DNA of 64,000 nt, taken from an uncultured Clostridia bacterium (GTDB lineage Bacteria > Bacillota > Clostridia > TANB77 > CAG-508). The notes under the pieces are model-generated. The model worked only from the letters and a program-made list of their open reading frames with translations, did no database searches and was not told the origin of the DNA. Made by a program: the position numbers and the translations under genes. The stretch covers positions 340,272 through 404,271 of the forward strand of contig CAQUUC010000002.1 in NCBI GenBank assembly GCA_948896235.1, written 5' to 3'. Shown here in pieces: positions 35,620 to 44,769 of the stretch; the stretch's first letter is position 1, and the number at the start of each line of letters is the position of its first letter.

Positions 35620-37503
35620 ATGAGTTATTATGCAGGAGAATATGATATAGCAGTAATTGGAGCAGGACATGCAGGTTGTGAAGCAGCACTTGCAGCAGCT
35701 AGGCTTGGTAAAAAGACGTTAATGTTTTCTATAAGCTTAGAGGCTGTTGCAAATATGCCATGTAATCCACACATAGGAGGAAGTTCTAAAGGACATCTTG
35801 TAAGAGAGATTGACGCTCTTGGTGGAGAAATGGGAAAAAATATTGATAAAACATTTATACAAATAAAAATGCTTAATAAATCTAAAGGACCAGCAGTGTA
35901 TTCATTACGTGCACAAGCGGATAGAAAAATGTATCAAATGGAGATGAAACATACATTAGAAAAACAAGAGAATTTATTCATAAAACAAGCAGAAATCACG
36001 AAAATTAATGTAGAAGATGGAAAAGTTGAAAGTATAGAAACTAATATTGGTGCTATATATAAAGTAAAAGCAGTTATACTTGCAACAGGAACATATTTAA
36101 AAGGAAAAATTCATATAGGAGAAGTTTCTTTTGAAAGTGGCCCAGATGGAGTATTTCCATCAATAGAACTTTCTAATTGCTTAAAGGGTTTGGGAATAGA
36201 ATTATTAAGATTTAAAACAGGAACACCAGCAAGAATTAATAAGAGTTCAATTGACTTTTCAAAAATGGAGATACAAAGTGGAGATAAAGATATTGAAATG
36301 TTTTCGTTTGAAGATGAGGTTGTAGAAAAAGAACAAGAACCTTGCTATTTAACATATACAAATGAAGAAACACATAAGATAATAAGAGAGAATCTACATA
36401 GATCTCCATTATACGCAGGGAAAATAGAAGGAACAGGTCCACGATATTGTCCATCAATAGAAGATAAAGTGGTAAGATTTGCAGACAAAGAAAGGCACCA
36501 AATATTTGTAGAACCAATTGGAGAAAAAACTAATGAAATGTATATACAAGGAATGAGCTCATCATTACCAGAAGATGTTCAAATTGCAATGTATAGAACG
36601 ATACCAGGACTAGAACATGCAGAGTTTACAAGACCAGCATATGCAATAGAATATGATTGTATTGAACCATCACAATTAAAAATATCATTAGAAAGTAAAA
36701 AAATTAGCGGAATGTTTTTTGCAGGACAAATCAATGGTACATCAGGATATGAAGAAGCAGCAGCACAAGGACTTATAGCAGGTATAAATGCTTCAAGAAA
36801 ATTAGACGAAAAAGAACCAATAGTATTAGGAAGAGATGAAGCGTATATAGGAGTTTTAATTGATGATATAGTAACTAAAAGTACGAATGAACCATATAGA
36901 ATGATGACCTCTAGAGCAGAATATAGGTTATTACTAAGACAAGATAATGCTGACTTAAGATTAACTAAAATAGGTAATAAAGTAGGACTTATTTCTAATG
37001 AAAGATATGAAAAATTTTGTAAAAAACAAGACAATATAGCTAAAGAAATAGAAAGAGTAAAGAAAAAGGTTATAAAACCAACAGAGAAAGTAAATGAAGT
37101 ATTGCAAAAATATGGATCATCAAAAATAGATACAGGAGTAAAACTTTCAGATTTACTAAAACGTACAGAATTAACGTATGAAGGTTTAAAAGAAATTGAT
37201 GAGGAAAGGCCAGTTCTTACAAAACAAGAGGCAGAAGAAGTTCAAATACAAGTAAAATACGAAGGATATATAAATTTACAATTGGCACAAGTAGAAAAAG
37301 CAAGAAAACTTGAAGATAAAGCACTTTTTGAAAATATAGAATATTCAAAAATATTAGGTCTAAGGTTAGAAGCAAGACAGAAATTGGATAAATTTAAACC
37401 AATATCAGTAGGACAAGCTTCAAGAATATCTGGAGTATCTCCAGCAGATATATCAGTATTATTAATATACTTAGAGCAAGAGAGAAGAAATAGTAAACAA
37501 TAA
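35620..37503 (+). CDS. mnmG: tRNA uridine-5-carboxymethylaminomethyl modification enzyme MnmG
   Basis: A 627-residue FAD protein. The Rossmann motif is DIAVIGAGHAGCEAALAAARLG and the family motifs HIGGSSKGHLVREIDALGG and TGTYLKGKIHIGE follow. The ATG at 35620 follows TTGGAGGAATAAAA; an upstream in-frame start has no site. It partners MnmE for wobble-U34 modification. Confidence 0.96.
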   Translation: MSYYAGEYDIAVIGAGHAGCEAALAAARLGKKTLMFSISLEAVANMPCNPHIGGSSKGHLVREIDALGGEMGKNIDKTFIQIKMLNKSKGPAVYSLRAQADRKMYQMEMKHTLEKQENLFIKQAEITKINVEDGKVESIETNIGAIYKVKAVILATGTYLKGKIHIGEVSFESGPDGVFPSIELSNCLKGLGIELLRFKTGTPARINKSSIDFSKMEIQSGDKDIEMFSFEDEVVEKEQEPCYLTYTNEETHKIIRENLHRSPLYAGKIEGTGPRYCPSIEDKVVRFADKERHQIFVEPIGEKTNEMYIQGMSSSLPEDVQIAMYRTIPGLEHAEFTRPAYAIEYDCIEPSQLKISLESKKISGMFFAGQINGTSGYEEAAAQGLIAGINASRKLDEKEPIVLGRDEAYIGVLIDDIVTKSTNEPYRMMTSRAEYRLLLRQDNADLRLTKIGNKVGLISNERYEKFCKKQDNIAKEIERVKKKVIKPTEKVNEVLQKYGSSKIDTGVKLSDLLKRTELTYEGLKEIDEERPVLTKQEAEEVQIQVKYEGYINLQLAQVEKARKLEDKALFENIEYSKILGLRLEARQKLDKFKPISVGQASRISGVSPADISVLLIYLEQERRNSKQ

Positions 37504-37533
37504 CTATTTACAAATCTGAAAGGAAAGAAAGTA

Positions 37534-38256
37534 ATGGAAAAAGAACAATTCTTTAATAAGTTAAAAGAGGATGCTAATAAATTAAATATAGAGTTAACAG
37601 GAATACAACTAAAAAAATTTTATACATATATGAATTTGCTATTAGAATGGAATGAAAAGATTAATCTAACTGCAATAACAGAAACAGAAGAAATAATCAA
37701 AAAACATTTTATAGATTCTTTAACCATAAAAAAGTATATAAGGGACAATACATCTATTATAGATGTAGGAACAGGTGCCGGATTTCCAGGAATACCATTA
37801 AACATTGTATCAACTGACAGTAAAATTGTTTTATTAGATGCTTTAAATAAGAGATTGAATTTCTTAAATGAGGTAATCGAACAAAATAATTTAAAAAACA
37901 TTGAAACAGTGCACTTCAGGGCAGAAGAGGCAGGGAGAAGTAAAATGTATAGAGAAAAATTTGATATTGCAACATCAAGGGCAGTAGCTCCTCTTAATAT
38001 ACTTGTAGAATATTTACTACCACTTGTAAAAATAGGTGGAAAATGTATTTGTATGAAGGGAAGTAACATAGAAGAAGAGATAGAAAATAGTAAAAATGCA
38101 ATTAGTATACTGGGAGGAAAAATAGAAATCATAGAAGAATTTTGTTTGCCAGGAACTGATATGGTAAGAAATATTATTGTTATTACAAAAATTAATAATA
38201 CACCTGCAAAATACCCAAGAAAAGCAGGAACACCAAGTAAAGAACCAATTACATAA
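37534..38256 (+). CDS. rsmG: 16S rRNA (guanine527-N7)-methyltransferase RsmG
   Basis: A 240-residue SAM methyltransferase with NLTAITETEEIIKKHFIDSL and the SAM motif DVGTGAGFPGIPLNI, then DALNKRLNFLNEVI and DIATSRAVAPLN. It methylates G527 in 16S rRNA. It sits between mnmG and parA as in many Firmicutes. Confidence 0.95.
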   Translation: MEKEQFFNKLKEDANKLNIELTGIQLKKFYTYMNLLLEWNEKINLTAITETEEIIKKHFIDSLTIKKYIRDNTSIIDVGTGAGFPGIPLNIVSTDSKIVLLDALNKRLNFLNEVIEQNNLKNIETVHFRAEEAGRSKMYREKFDIATSRAVAPLNILVEYLLPLVKIGGKCICMKGSNIEEEIENSKNAISILGGKIEIIEEFCLPGTDMVRNIIVITKINNTPAKYPRKAGTPSKEPIT

Positions 38257-38345
38257 TTTTTAAATTTATTACTAAAATTTATTGACATATTAATGATATT
38301 TTTATATGATTAATATGTCAATTTTTTTAAATCGGAGGGATAACT

Positions 38346-39134
38346 TTGGGAAAAATAATATCAGTAGCAAATCAAAAAGGTGGAGTTGGAAAGACTACAA
38401 CTGCAATAACTTTAAGCTCTATGCTTGCAAAAAAGAATAAAAAAGTACTATTAATAGATGCAGACCCACAAGGAAATGCTACTAGTGGAGTTGGGGTAGA
38501 AAAAGAAATGGAAAAATCTGTATATGATTTGCTTGTTGAAGATACTGAAGTAAAGGAAATAATACAAGAATCTAGCATAAAAAATCTTAAAGTATGCCCA
38601 TCAAATATAAATTTAGCAGGTGCAGAAGTTGAACTTGTATCAATGATGTCAAGAGAACAAAGACTTAAAGAAAAGTTAGAAGAAGTAAAAGAAGATTACG
38701 ATTATATTATTATAGATTGTCCTCCATCATTAGGTCTTATTACCTTAAATGCATTTACTGCATCAAATAGTGTATTAATACCAATTCAATGCGAATACTA
38801 TGCACTAGAAGGACTAGGACAACTTATAAATACAATTAATCTAGTTAAAAAACATTTAAATAAAAACTTAGAAATTGAAGGTGCATTATTAACAATGTAT
38901 GATGTTAGGACAAACCTTTCAAACCAAGTGGTTAAAGAAGTAAAAAATTATTTTGGTGATAAAGTTTATAAAACAGTAATACCTAGAAATGTAAAATTAA
39001 GTGAAGCACCAAGTTATGGAATGCCAATAACAATTTATGACCCTAGATCAAAAGGCGCTAAGAGTTACGAGAAGTTTGTTAAAGAGTTTTCAAAGAACAA
39101 CGAAATTGGCTTAAAAGCAAAACATATGAAATAA
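38346..39134 (+). CDS. parA: ParA/Soj chromosome partitioning ATPase
   Basis: A 262-residue P-loop ATPase starting at a TTG with CGGAGGG upstream. The deviant Walker A is QKGGVGKTTTAI, Walker A' DADPQGNATSGVG, and IIIDCPPSLG is the Walker B. With ParB it segregates replicated origins and can regulate DnaA. Confidence 0.94.
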   Translation: MGKIISVANQKGGVGKTTTAITLSSMLAKKNKKVLLIDADPQGNATSGVGVEKEMEKSVYDLLVEDTEVKEIIQESSIKNLKVCPSNINLAGAEVELVSMMSREQRLKEKLEEVKEDYDYIIIDCPPSLGLITLNAFTASNSVLIPIQCEYYALEGLGQLINTINLVKKHLNKNLEIEGALLTMYDVRTNLSNQVVKEVKNYFGDKVYKTVIPRNVKLSEAPSYGMPITIYDPRSKGAKSYEKFVKEFSKNNEIGLKAKHMK

Positions 39135-39177
39135 ATATAATAAAATTTATATTAGATAGGAAAGGAATGATATAAAT

Positions 39178-40020
39178 ATGGCTAAAAAAACCGGATTAGG
39201 AAAAGGTTTAGATGCTTTATTTGCAAATAATATAGATGAAGAAATAAGAGATAACGAAGTAATAGAAAAATTAAAAATAACGGAAGTAGAACCAAATAGA
39301 AATCAACCAAGAAAAAATTTTGATGAAGAAGCATTAGATGAACTTGCAGAATCAATAAAAAGATATGGCGTTATTCAACCAATAATAGTAGTAAAAAAAG
39401 AAGATTATTATGAAATAGTCGCAGGTGAAAGACGTTGGAGAGCATCTAAAAAAGCAGGCTTAAAAGAAATTCCTGCGATTATAAGAGAAGGGGACGAAAG
39501 AAAAAATAAAGAAATTGCATTAATAGAAAATGTACAAAGAGAAGACTTAAATGCATATGAAAAAGCATTAGGAATAAAAGAGCTTATGGATGAATATGGA
39601 CTAACACAACAAGAAGTAGCAGAAATATTAGGAAAAAGTAGAAGTGGTATTGCAAACACAGTAAGAATATTAAATCTTGATGAAAGAGTATTAGAACTTG
39701 TAAAAGAAGGAAAATTACAAGAAGGACATGCTCGTACATTACTTGCAATAGAAGATAAAGACAAGCAATATACTGTGGCTGTAAAAATGATAGAAAATGG
39801 AGCAACTACTGTAAGAGATTTTGAAAAAAATGTTAGCTACAAAAAAAATGAAAAGAAAAAAGATAAAAAATATGAAGCAATACTTGCAGATATAGAAAAT
39901 TCATTTCAAGGTTTTTTTGGGTCGAAAGTAAAACTAGAGCCAGGAAAAAGAAAAGGAAAAATAGTAATAGAATATACATCAAATGAAGATTTAGAAAGAA
40001 TACTTGATCTTATAAAATAA
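39178..40020 (+). CDS. parB: ParB/Spo0J partitioning protein
   Basis: A 280-residue CTPase/DNA clamp. KKTGLGKGLDALF is the typical start. NRNQPRKNFDEEALDELAESI and AGERRWRASKKAGL form the nuclease-like CTP-binding domain, and an HTH (LTQQEVAEILGKSRSGIANTVRIL) follows. It binds parS sites near oriC. The last 60 residues form the dimerisation domain. Confidence 0.95.
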   Translation: MAKKTGLGKGLDALFANNIDEEIRDNEVIEKLKITEVEPNRNQPRKNFDEEALDELAESIKRYGVIQPIIVVKKEDYYEIVAGERRWRASKKAGLKEIPAIIREGDERKNKEIALIENVQREDLNAYEKALGIKELMDEYGLTQQEVAEILGKSRSGIANTVRILNLDERVLELVKEGKLQEGHARTLLAIEDKDKQYTVAVKMIENGATTVRDFEKNVSYKKNEKKKDKKYEAILADIENSFQGFFGSKVKLEPGKRKGKIVIEYTSNEDLERILDLIK

Positions 40021-40058
40021 ATATATATGTTTTAATTTAGAGTAAGGAAGGGATTAAT

Positions 40059-40553
40059 ATGGAAATAATATTAGACATATTAAAAACAGATGCAGTTTTA
40101 ATAATAATATTTTGCGGATTAATTTTACTATTTTTATTATATTTAATTAATATAATTAAATTATCAAAATTAAATAAAAATTATAAGTGTTTTATGAATA
40201 AAATAGGAAACGGAAACAATATACAAGAGACAATAGAAAATTATATAAAAAAAATAGAAGAAGTACAAAAAGAAAATAATGATTTAAGAAATTATTGTAA
40301 GCAACTAGATAGTACGTTAGCAACAAGTATTCAAAAGATTGGATTAATAAGATATAATGCATTTAAAGATACAGGCAGTGATTTAAGTTTTACATTGGCA
40401 TTATTAAACGAAAAAAATACAGGCGTAGTTTTAAACGGTATATATTCAAGAGAAATGTCCAATATATATGCAAAACCTGTAGAAGAAGGAATATCAACTT
40501 ACACTTTATCAGAAGAAGAAAAACAAGCAATAAAAAAAGCAATAGAACTTTAA
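40059..40553 (+). CDS. DUF4446 membrane-anchored coiled-coil protein
   Basis: A 164-residue protein with one N-terminal transmembrane helix (about residues 13-33), a coiled-coil of ~45 residues, and the DUF4446 core QKIGLIRYNAFKDTGSDLSFTLALLN. It regularly follows parB in clostridia. The function is unknown. CGG triplets in TGC GGA, AAC GGA and AAC GGT are out of frame. A long terminator follows. Confidence 0.85.
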   Translation: MEIILDILKTDAVLIIIFCGLILLFLLYLINIIKLSKLNKNYKCFMNKIGNGNNIQETIENYIKKIEEVQKENNDLRNYCKQLDSTLATSIQKIGLIRYNAFKDTGSDLSFTLALLNEKNTGVVLNGIYSREMSNIYAKPVEEGISTYTLSEEEKQAIKKAIEL

Positions 40554-40571
40554 AAGTACCAAAAGATATTT

Positions 40572-40630
40572 TAATATTAGTCAAATAAAACTCTCATTTT
40601 AATATGAGGGTTTTTATTTGACTAATATTA
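40572..40630 (+). terminator. Long terminator after the parAB operon
   Basis: A stem of about 26 bp (TAATATTAGTCAAATAAAA..CTCTCAT with ATGAGGG..TTTTTATTTGACTAATATTA, minor mismatches) encloses a 6-base loop. Confidence 0.8.
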
Positions 40631-41178
40631 ATAATAAAATAAATATATAAATAATTAATTAAATAGAAATATAACTAAATAATTAATAATTATTGTAGAA
40701 TATATTTTTTATAATAAATATATCTATAAAAAATAATAAATTTAATTTATAGATTAAACTAAAGTTATAGCTAAATAAATGAAAATTAAGAAATAGAATT
40801 TAATAAAAAAAATATTTTTTACTATATTTTAAATATAATATATAAATTAAAAATATAATAAATGTTAAATAAAAAAATAGTTATAAATTAATTACAAAAT
40901 AATTATTAAATAATTATAAATTAAAAAAGAATAAAAGCAAAAAATAATGTATAAATAATAAAAATAAATTTAAAATATAAATCAATGAAAACTAATATTA
41001 ATATAAAATATATTTAATATTAAAAAAAACAAAATGAAGATTGATATAAGAATAAATGAAGTGAAACAGTAATAACTTAAATGGTAAGCAAATATTTAAA
41101 AATCCAAAAATTACTATTGACAAACAAGGGCTAAATGTGCTAATATATATACTGTTGCAGAACAAATCTGCAACATAC
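40631..41178. other. Extremely AT-rich intergenic region, no gene seen
   Basis: About 550 bases composed almost wholly of A and T with short TAAATA repeats. I see no credible ORF. It ends with a promoter for the tRNA-Ser pair: TTGACA near 41114 and TAATATATATAC about 17 bases later. Confidence 0.5.
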
Positions 41179-41270
41179 GCAGAGGTGGTCGAGTTGGTTT
41201 ATGGCACCAGTCTTGAAAATTGGCGTAGGTTTATAGCCTACCGTGGGTTCGAATCCCACCCTCTGCGCCA
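41179..41270 (+). tRNA. tRNA-Ser (anticodon TGA)
   Basis: A class II tRNA with a long variable arm. Acceptor GCAGAGG pairs with CCTCTGC, anticodon loop CTTGAAA gives TGA, and CCA is encoded. Confidence 0.93.
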
Positions 41271-41287
41271 TTTTTTATAATATTTAT

Positions 41288-41378
41288 GGAGCAGTACCCA
41301 AGTGGTTGAAGGGGGCAGTTTGCTAAACTGCTAGGGTTCGTAAGGGCCGCGGAGGTTCAAATCCTCTCTGTTCCGCCA
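41288..41378 (+). tRNA. tRNA-Ser (anticodon GCT)
   Basis: A class II tRNA. Acceptor GGAGCAG pairs with CTGTTCC, anticodon loop TTGCTAA gives GCT, long variable arm, CCA encoded. It reads AGC/AGT. Confidence 0.93.
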
Positions 41379-41445
41379 TCAATAATATAGGGGTATAATT
41401 GGAAATGCAATTATACCTTTTATTGTTTTATAATCAGATAAAGAG

Positions 41446-42600
41446 GTGTTATCTATCATAGAAGAAAAGATAATAGAACAAATGCAAAAAAATGAGAATT
41501 CTTTTTCTAAATATGCAACAAAATCAAAAGAAGCTATTAGATTAAGAGAAGAGCCAAAAGACATAAGGTTAGATTTTGCAAGAGATGCAGACAGAATACT
41601 TCATACATTAACATATACTAGATACATTGATAAAACTCAGGTATATAGTGATATTACAAATGATCATATATCAAAAAGAATGACACATGTTCAATTTGTA
41701 AGTAAAACTTCAAGAACGATTGCAAGAGCATTAGGGTTAAATGAAGATTTATGCGAAGCAATATCATTAGGGCATGACGTTGGGCATACTCCATTTGGAC
41801 ACAATGGAGAATATATATTAAACGATATATCTAAAAAGGTATTATTTAAATCATTTGCACATAATTTAAATAGTGTAAGAGTATTAAAAGATCTTGAAAA
41901 TTTCGGAAAGGGATGCAATTTAACATTGCAAGTTTTAGATGGAATAATGTGCCATAGTGGAGAGCTTGTAATGTCAAAATATACTCCAGTAAAAAAAGAT
42001 ATAACTACATTTTTACAAGAATATGATTTGTGTATGCAAGACGAAAATAATATAAAAAAATTAAGACCAATGACATTAGAAGGATGTGTAGTTAGAATAT
42101 CAGATATTATTGGTTACATAGGAAAAGATATAGAAGATGCACAAGAGCTAGGAAAAATAAATACAAAGCAAATACCAGAAAATATAACAAAAAAATTAGG
42201 AACAACGAATGCGCAGATAATGAATAATATAATAATGGACGTAATTAAAAATAGTTTTAATAAACCATATATAGAAATGTCTCCAGATATATTTAAAGCA
42301 GTTGTGGATTTGAAAAGGTTTAATATGGAAAACATATATAAAAAATCCGTTACAGAAGAGCAATTAAATTTATATAAAAAAATATTTAATAATTTATATG
42401 GTGTATATATTGATGCATTAGAAAAGAAAGATTATAAAAATGATATATATTTATTTTTTAATAATATGTGTGATGAATATAAAAATAATACAAAAATAGA
42501 ACAAATAGCAATTGATTTCATATCAGGAATGACAGATAGATATATAGAATTACAATATAATAAATATATTTTAAAAAATAAAATTAATTATAAAAAATAA
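41446..42600 (+). CDS. HD-domain deoxyguanosinetriphosphate triphosphohydrolase-like protein
   Basis: A 384-residue HD-superfamily protein: DFARDADRILHTLTYTRYIDKTQVY, RMTHVQFVSKTSRTIARAL, then the metal motif SLGHDVGHTPFGHNGE (His-Asp). dGTPases cut dNTPs to nucleosides and triphosphate. No ATG begins the frame. A strong AAAGAGGTG overlaps a GTG (41446), and the spacing suits ATC (41455) or ATA (41458) better, so the true start is likely non-canonical. Chromosomal location downstream of two tRNA-Ser genes is otherwise unremarkable. Confidence 0.88.
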   Translation: MLSIIEEKIIEQMQKNENSFSKYATKSKEAIRLREEPKDIRLDFARDADRILHTLTYTRYIDKTQVYSDITNDHISKRMTHVQFVSKTSRTIARALGLNEDLCEAISLGHDVGHTPFGHNGEYILNDISKKVLFKSFAHNLNSVRVLKDLENFGKGCNLTLQVLDGIMCHSGELVMSKYTPVKKDITTFLQEYDLCMQDENNIKKLRPMTLEGCVVRISDIIGYIGKDIEDAQELGKINTKQIPENITKKLGTTNAQIMNNIIMDVIKNSFNKPYIEMSPDIFKAVVDLKRFNMENIYKKSVTEEQLNLYKKIFNNLYGVYIDALEKKDYKNDIYLFFNNMCDEYKNNTKIEQIAIDFISGMTDRYIELQYNKYILKNKINYKK

Positions 42601-42742
42601 ATAATTAATAATTTGAAATAAATAATTAATCAATAAAATAAAAGAAGAAATAATAAAAACTATTTTTTCTTTTATTTTTTTATTTAATAAATAAAATAGT
42701 AATATAAAATTAAATAAATAATAAAATAGAAAAGGGATATAA

Positions 42743-43627
42743 ATGAAATTAGGAATTTGTTTGTCGGGTGGAGGAGTAAAAGGTGCAGCACATATAGGCG
42801 CATTAAAGGCATTTGAAGAAGCAAATATTAAATTTGATTACATATCAGGGACATCATCTGGGAGTATCGTAGCAGCATTATATGCAATAGGATATAAACC
42901 CGAAGAGATTTATGAATTATTTAAAAAATATTGTAAAAAAATTAAATATGTAGATTTTAAAAATATTATTAAAGCAATATTAGGACTAATTATAAAAAGA
43001 GAAATAATTATAGATGGATTAAATAGTAGTAATAAAATTGAAGAAATAGTTAATGAAGCATGTATAAAAAAAGGAATAAAAAATATAAATCAAGTTAAAA
43101 ATAATTTAATTATTCCAGCAGTAGATTTATATAATGGAAAAATATATTTATTTTCTTCTAAAGCAAATAGAGAAGTATATTCAAATAATATGATATATGT
43201 AAATAATGTAGAAATAGGAAAGGCAGTTCAAGCCAGCTGTAGTTATCCAGGGGTATTTTCACCATATAATTATCAAAATACTAAATTAATTGATGGAGGA
43301 ATAAGAGAAAATATACCTTGGAAAATAACTAAAATAAATGGAGCAGATAAAGTGATTTCTATAGTATTTGAAAAAGATATTGATGTAAATAAAAAAGATA
43401 AAAATATAGTTGATGTAATAAATAGATCAATAGATTTATTATCGTATGAATTATCAAATTACGAATTAGCTGGAGCAGATTATTTATTAAAAATAAAAAC
43501 AAAAAATATAAATTTATTAGATGTAAATAAAATAGATTATTTATATAATATTGGATATAAAATAGCAAAAAAAGAAATAAAAAAAATAATTAATGATAAA
43601 ATAATAAATAATAAATTAGTGAAATAA
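42743..43627 (+). CDS. Patatin-like phospholipase (RssA-type)
   Basis: A 294-residue lipid acyl hydrolase. The oxyanion-hole motif is CLSGGGVKGAAHIGAL, the nucleophile elbow GTSSGS (G-x-S-x-G) near residue 40, and the catalytic Asp in LIDGGIREN. Patatins use a Ser-Asp dyad to deacylate lipids. No signal peptide is present. It starts with AAAAGGGATATAA upstream and sits alone between intergenic regions. Confidence 0.88.
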   Translation: MKLGICLSGGGVKGAAHIGALKAFEEANIKFDYISGTSSGSIVAALYAIGYKPEEIYELFKKYCKKIKYVDFKNIIKAILGLIIKREIIIDGLNSSNKIEEIVNEACIKKGIKNINQVKNNLIIPAVDLYNGKIYLFSSKANREVYSNNMIYVNNVEIGKAVQASCSYPGVFSPYNYQNTKLIDGGIRENIPWKITKINGADKVISIVFEKDIDVNKKDKNIVDVINRSIDLLSYELSNYELAGADYLLKIKTKNINLLDVNKIDYLYNIGYKIAKKEIKKIINDKIINNKLVK

Positions 43628-44736
43628 ATGTGTAAAAAATTCATAGAAATTTCTAAATAACTTGTACAACTAAAATTACAATTGTCAAAAAAACACTTAA
43701 AAAGAAAATGAACATGAAGCGAAAAAACAAATTAAGCTATAACTAAATTTCAGAAGCAAAAATTGTAAACCTTGGATGAGGTATTATAATAGAATAACCA
43801 ATAACGTATATATAGAAAGCTGACTAATTAAGGTAAATAAAAAAATAGCGCAAAAGACAAAAAAGTAAAATATTAAAATGACAATTAAAAAGTAAATGAG
43901 CAAGATAAAAATATGATTAAGTATTTTAGAGATGTATTTATGAGCAGAATTATTGTGTAAAATAGCAAAAAAATGGGTAACAATAAAAATGTATCGAAAC
44001 ATAGGGAAAATCAACAAAAATAGTAAAAATATAAGAAAAAATACTTAAGAATACTTATAAAATTCAAGGTAAATTATATTGACAAAACAATCAAAATATT
44101 ATGTATACAATACAGTTCTACAAATGCCTAAAAATAAAGGAATTTTGTATTGTTTCATAAAAAAACTAAAGGAGACGTATATAAATCATATTATAATATG
44201 AGCTAAAGAGCTTGGGAAATAAGAAAAAAGCAGATTTGAACCTAAAACGCAAAACAATTCACATAATTCAACAAAATGTATGTCGAAAGCAGAAGATATA
44301 ATTTTGTAAAATGAAAAAACAACTAAAAAGCATATCAACAAGACAATAAAATACAGTGTATTTATTCAAGAAAAGTTAAAGGTGTCTAAAGTAAGTTTAT
44401 AAAATAAAAAAGAGACAAAGAAAAGGAGATAATTGAATTATGTTAAACTACAAACACAGACAATAAAATTATGTACACTATAAGGTAAGAAGGGAAAATA
44501 TAGAGGATGACAAAAAAGCAAAAAATGAATTTATATAGTTTGAATTGTTTGAAACATTTCTGTAAAATAAACTAATAAATATTAAATAAAAATATCAATA
44601 TTATAAAAATAAATCCAAAAAATAACTATAAATAAATTATATAAATAATTAACAATAAATAATAAAATATTTATAAATTAATATTAATTAAATTAAAAAA
44701 ATAATTAATATTAATAAAACAATAAATTTATAAAGC
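43628..44736. other. 1.1-kb region with no convincing gene
   Basis: A/G-rich, stop-dense sequence with several AAAGGAG-like strings but no frame of reasonable length in any direction. TTGACA at 44079 and TATACAAT near 44104 could be a promoter, followed by an ACAATACA...TGTATTGT inverted repeat. It may be a decayed gene tract or hold a small RNA; neither can be shown. Confidence 0.4.
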
Positions 44737-44769
44737 AAGAACCTACTAAATTAAAGTAGGTTCTTTTTC
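44737..44769. terminator. Terminator at the end of the giant activase gene
   Basis: AAGAACCTAC and GTAGGTTCTT form a 10-bp stem around a 9-base loop with T/A runs on both sides. It overlaps the stop codon of the leftward gene. Confidence 0.75.
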
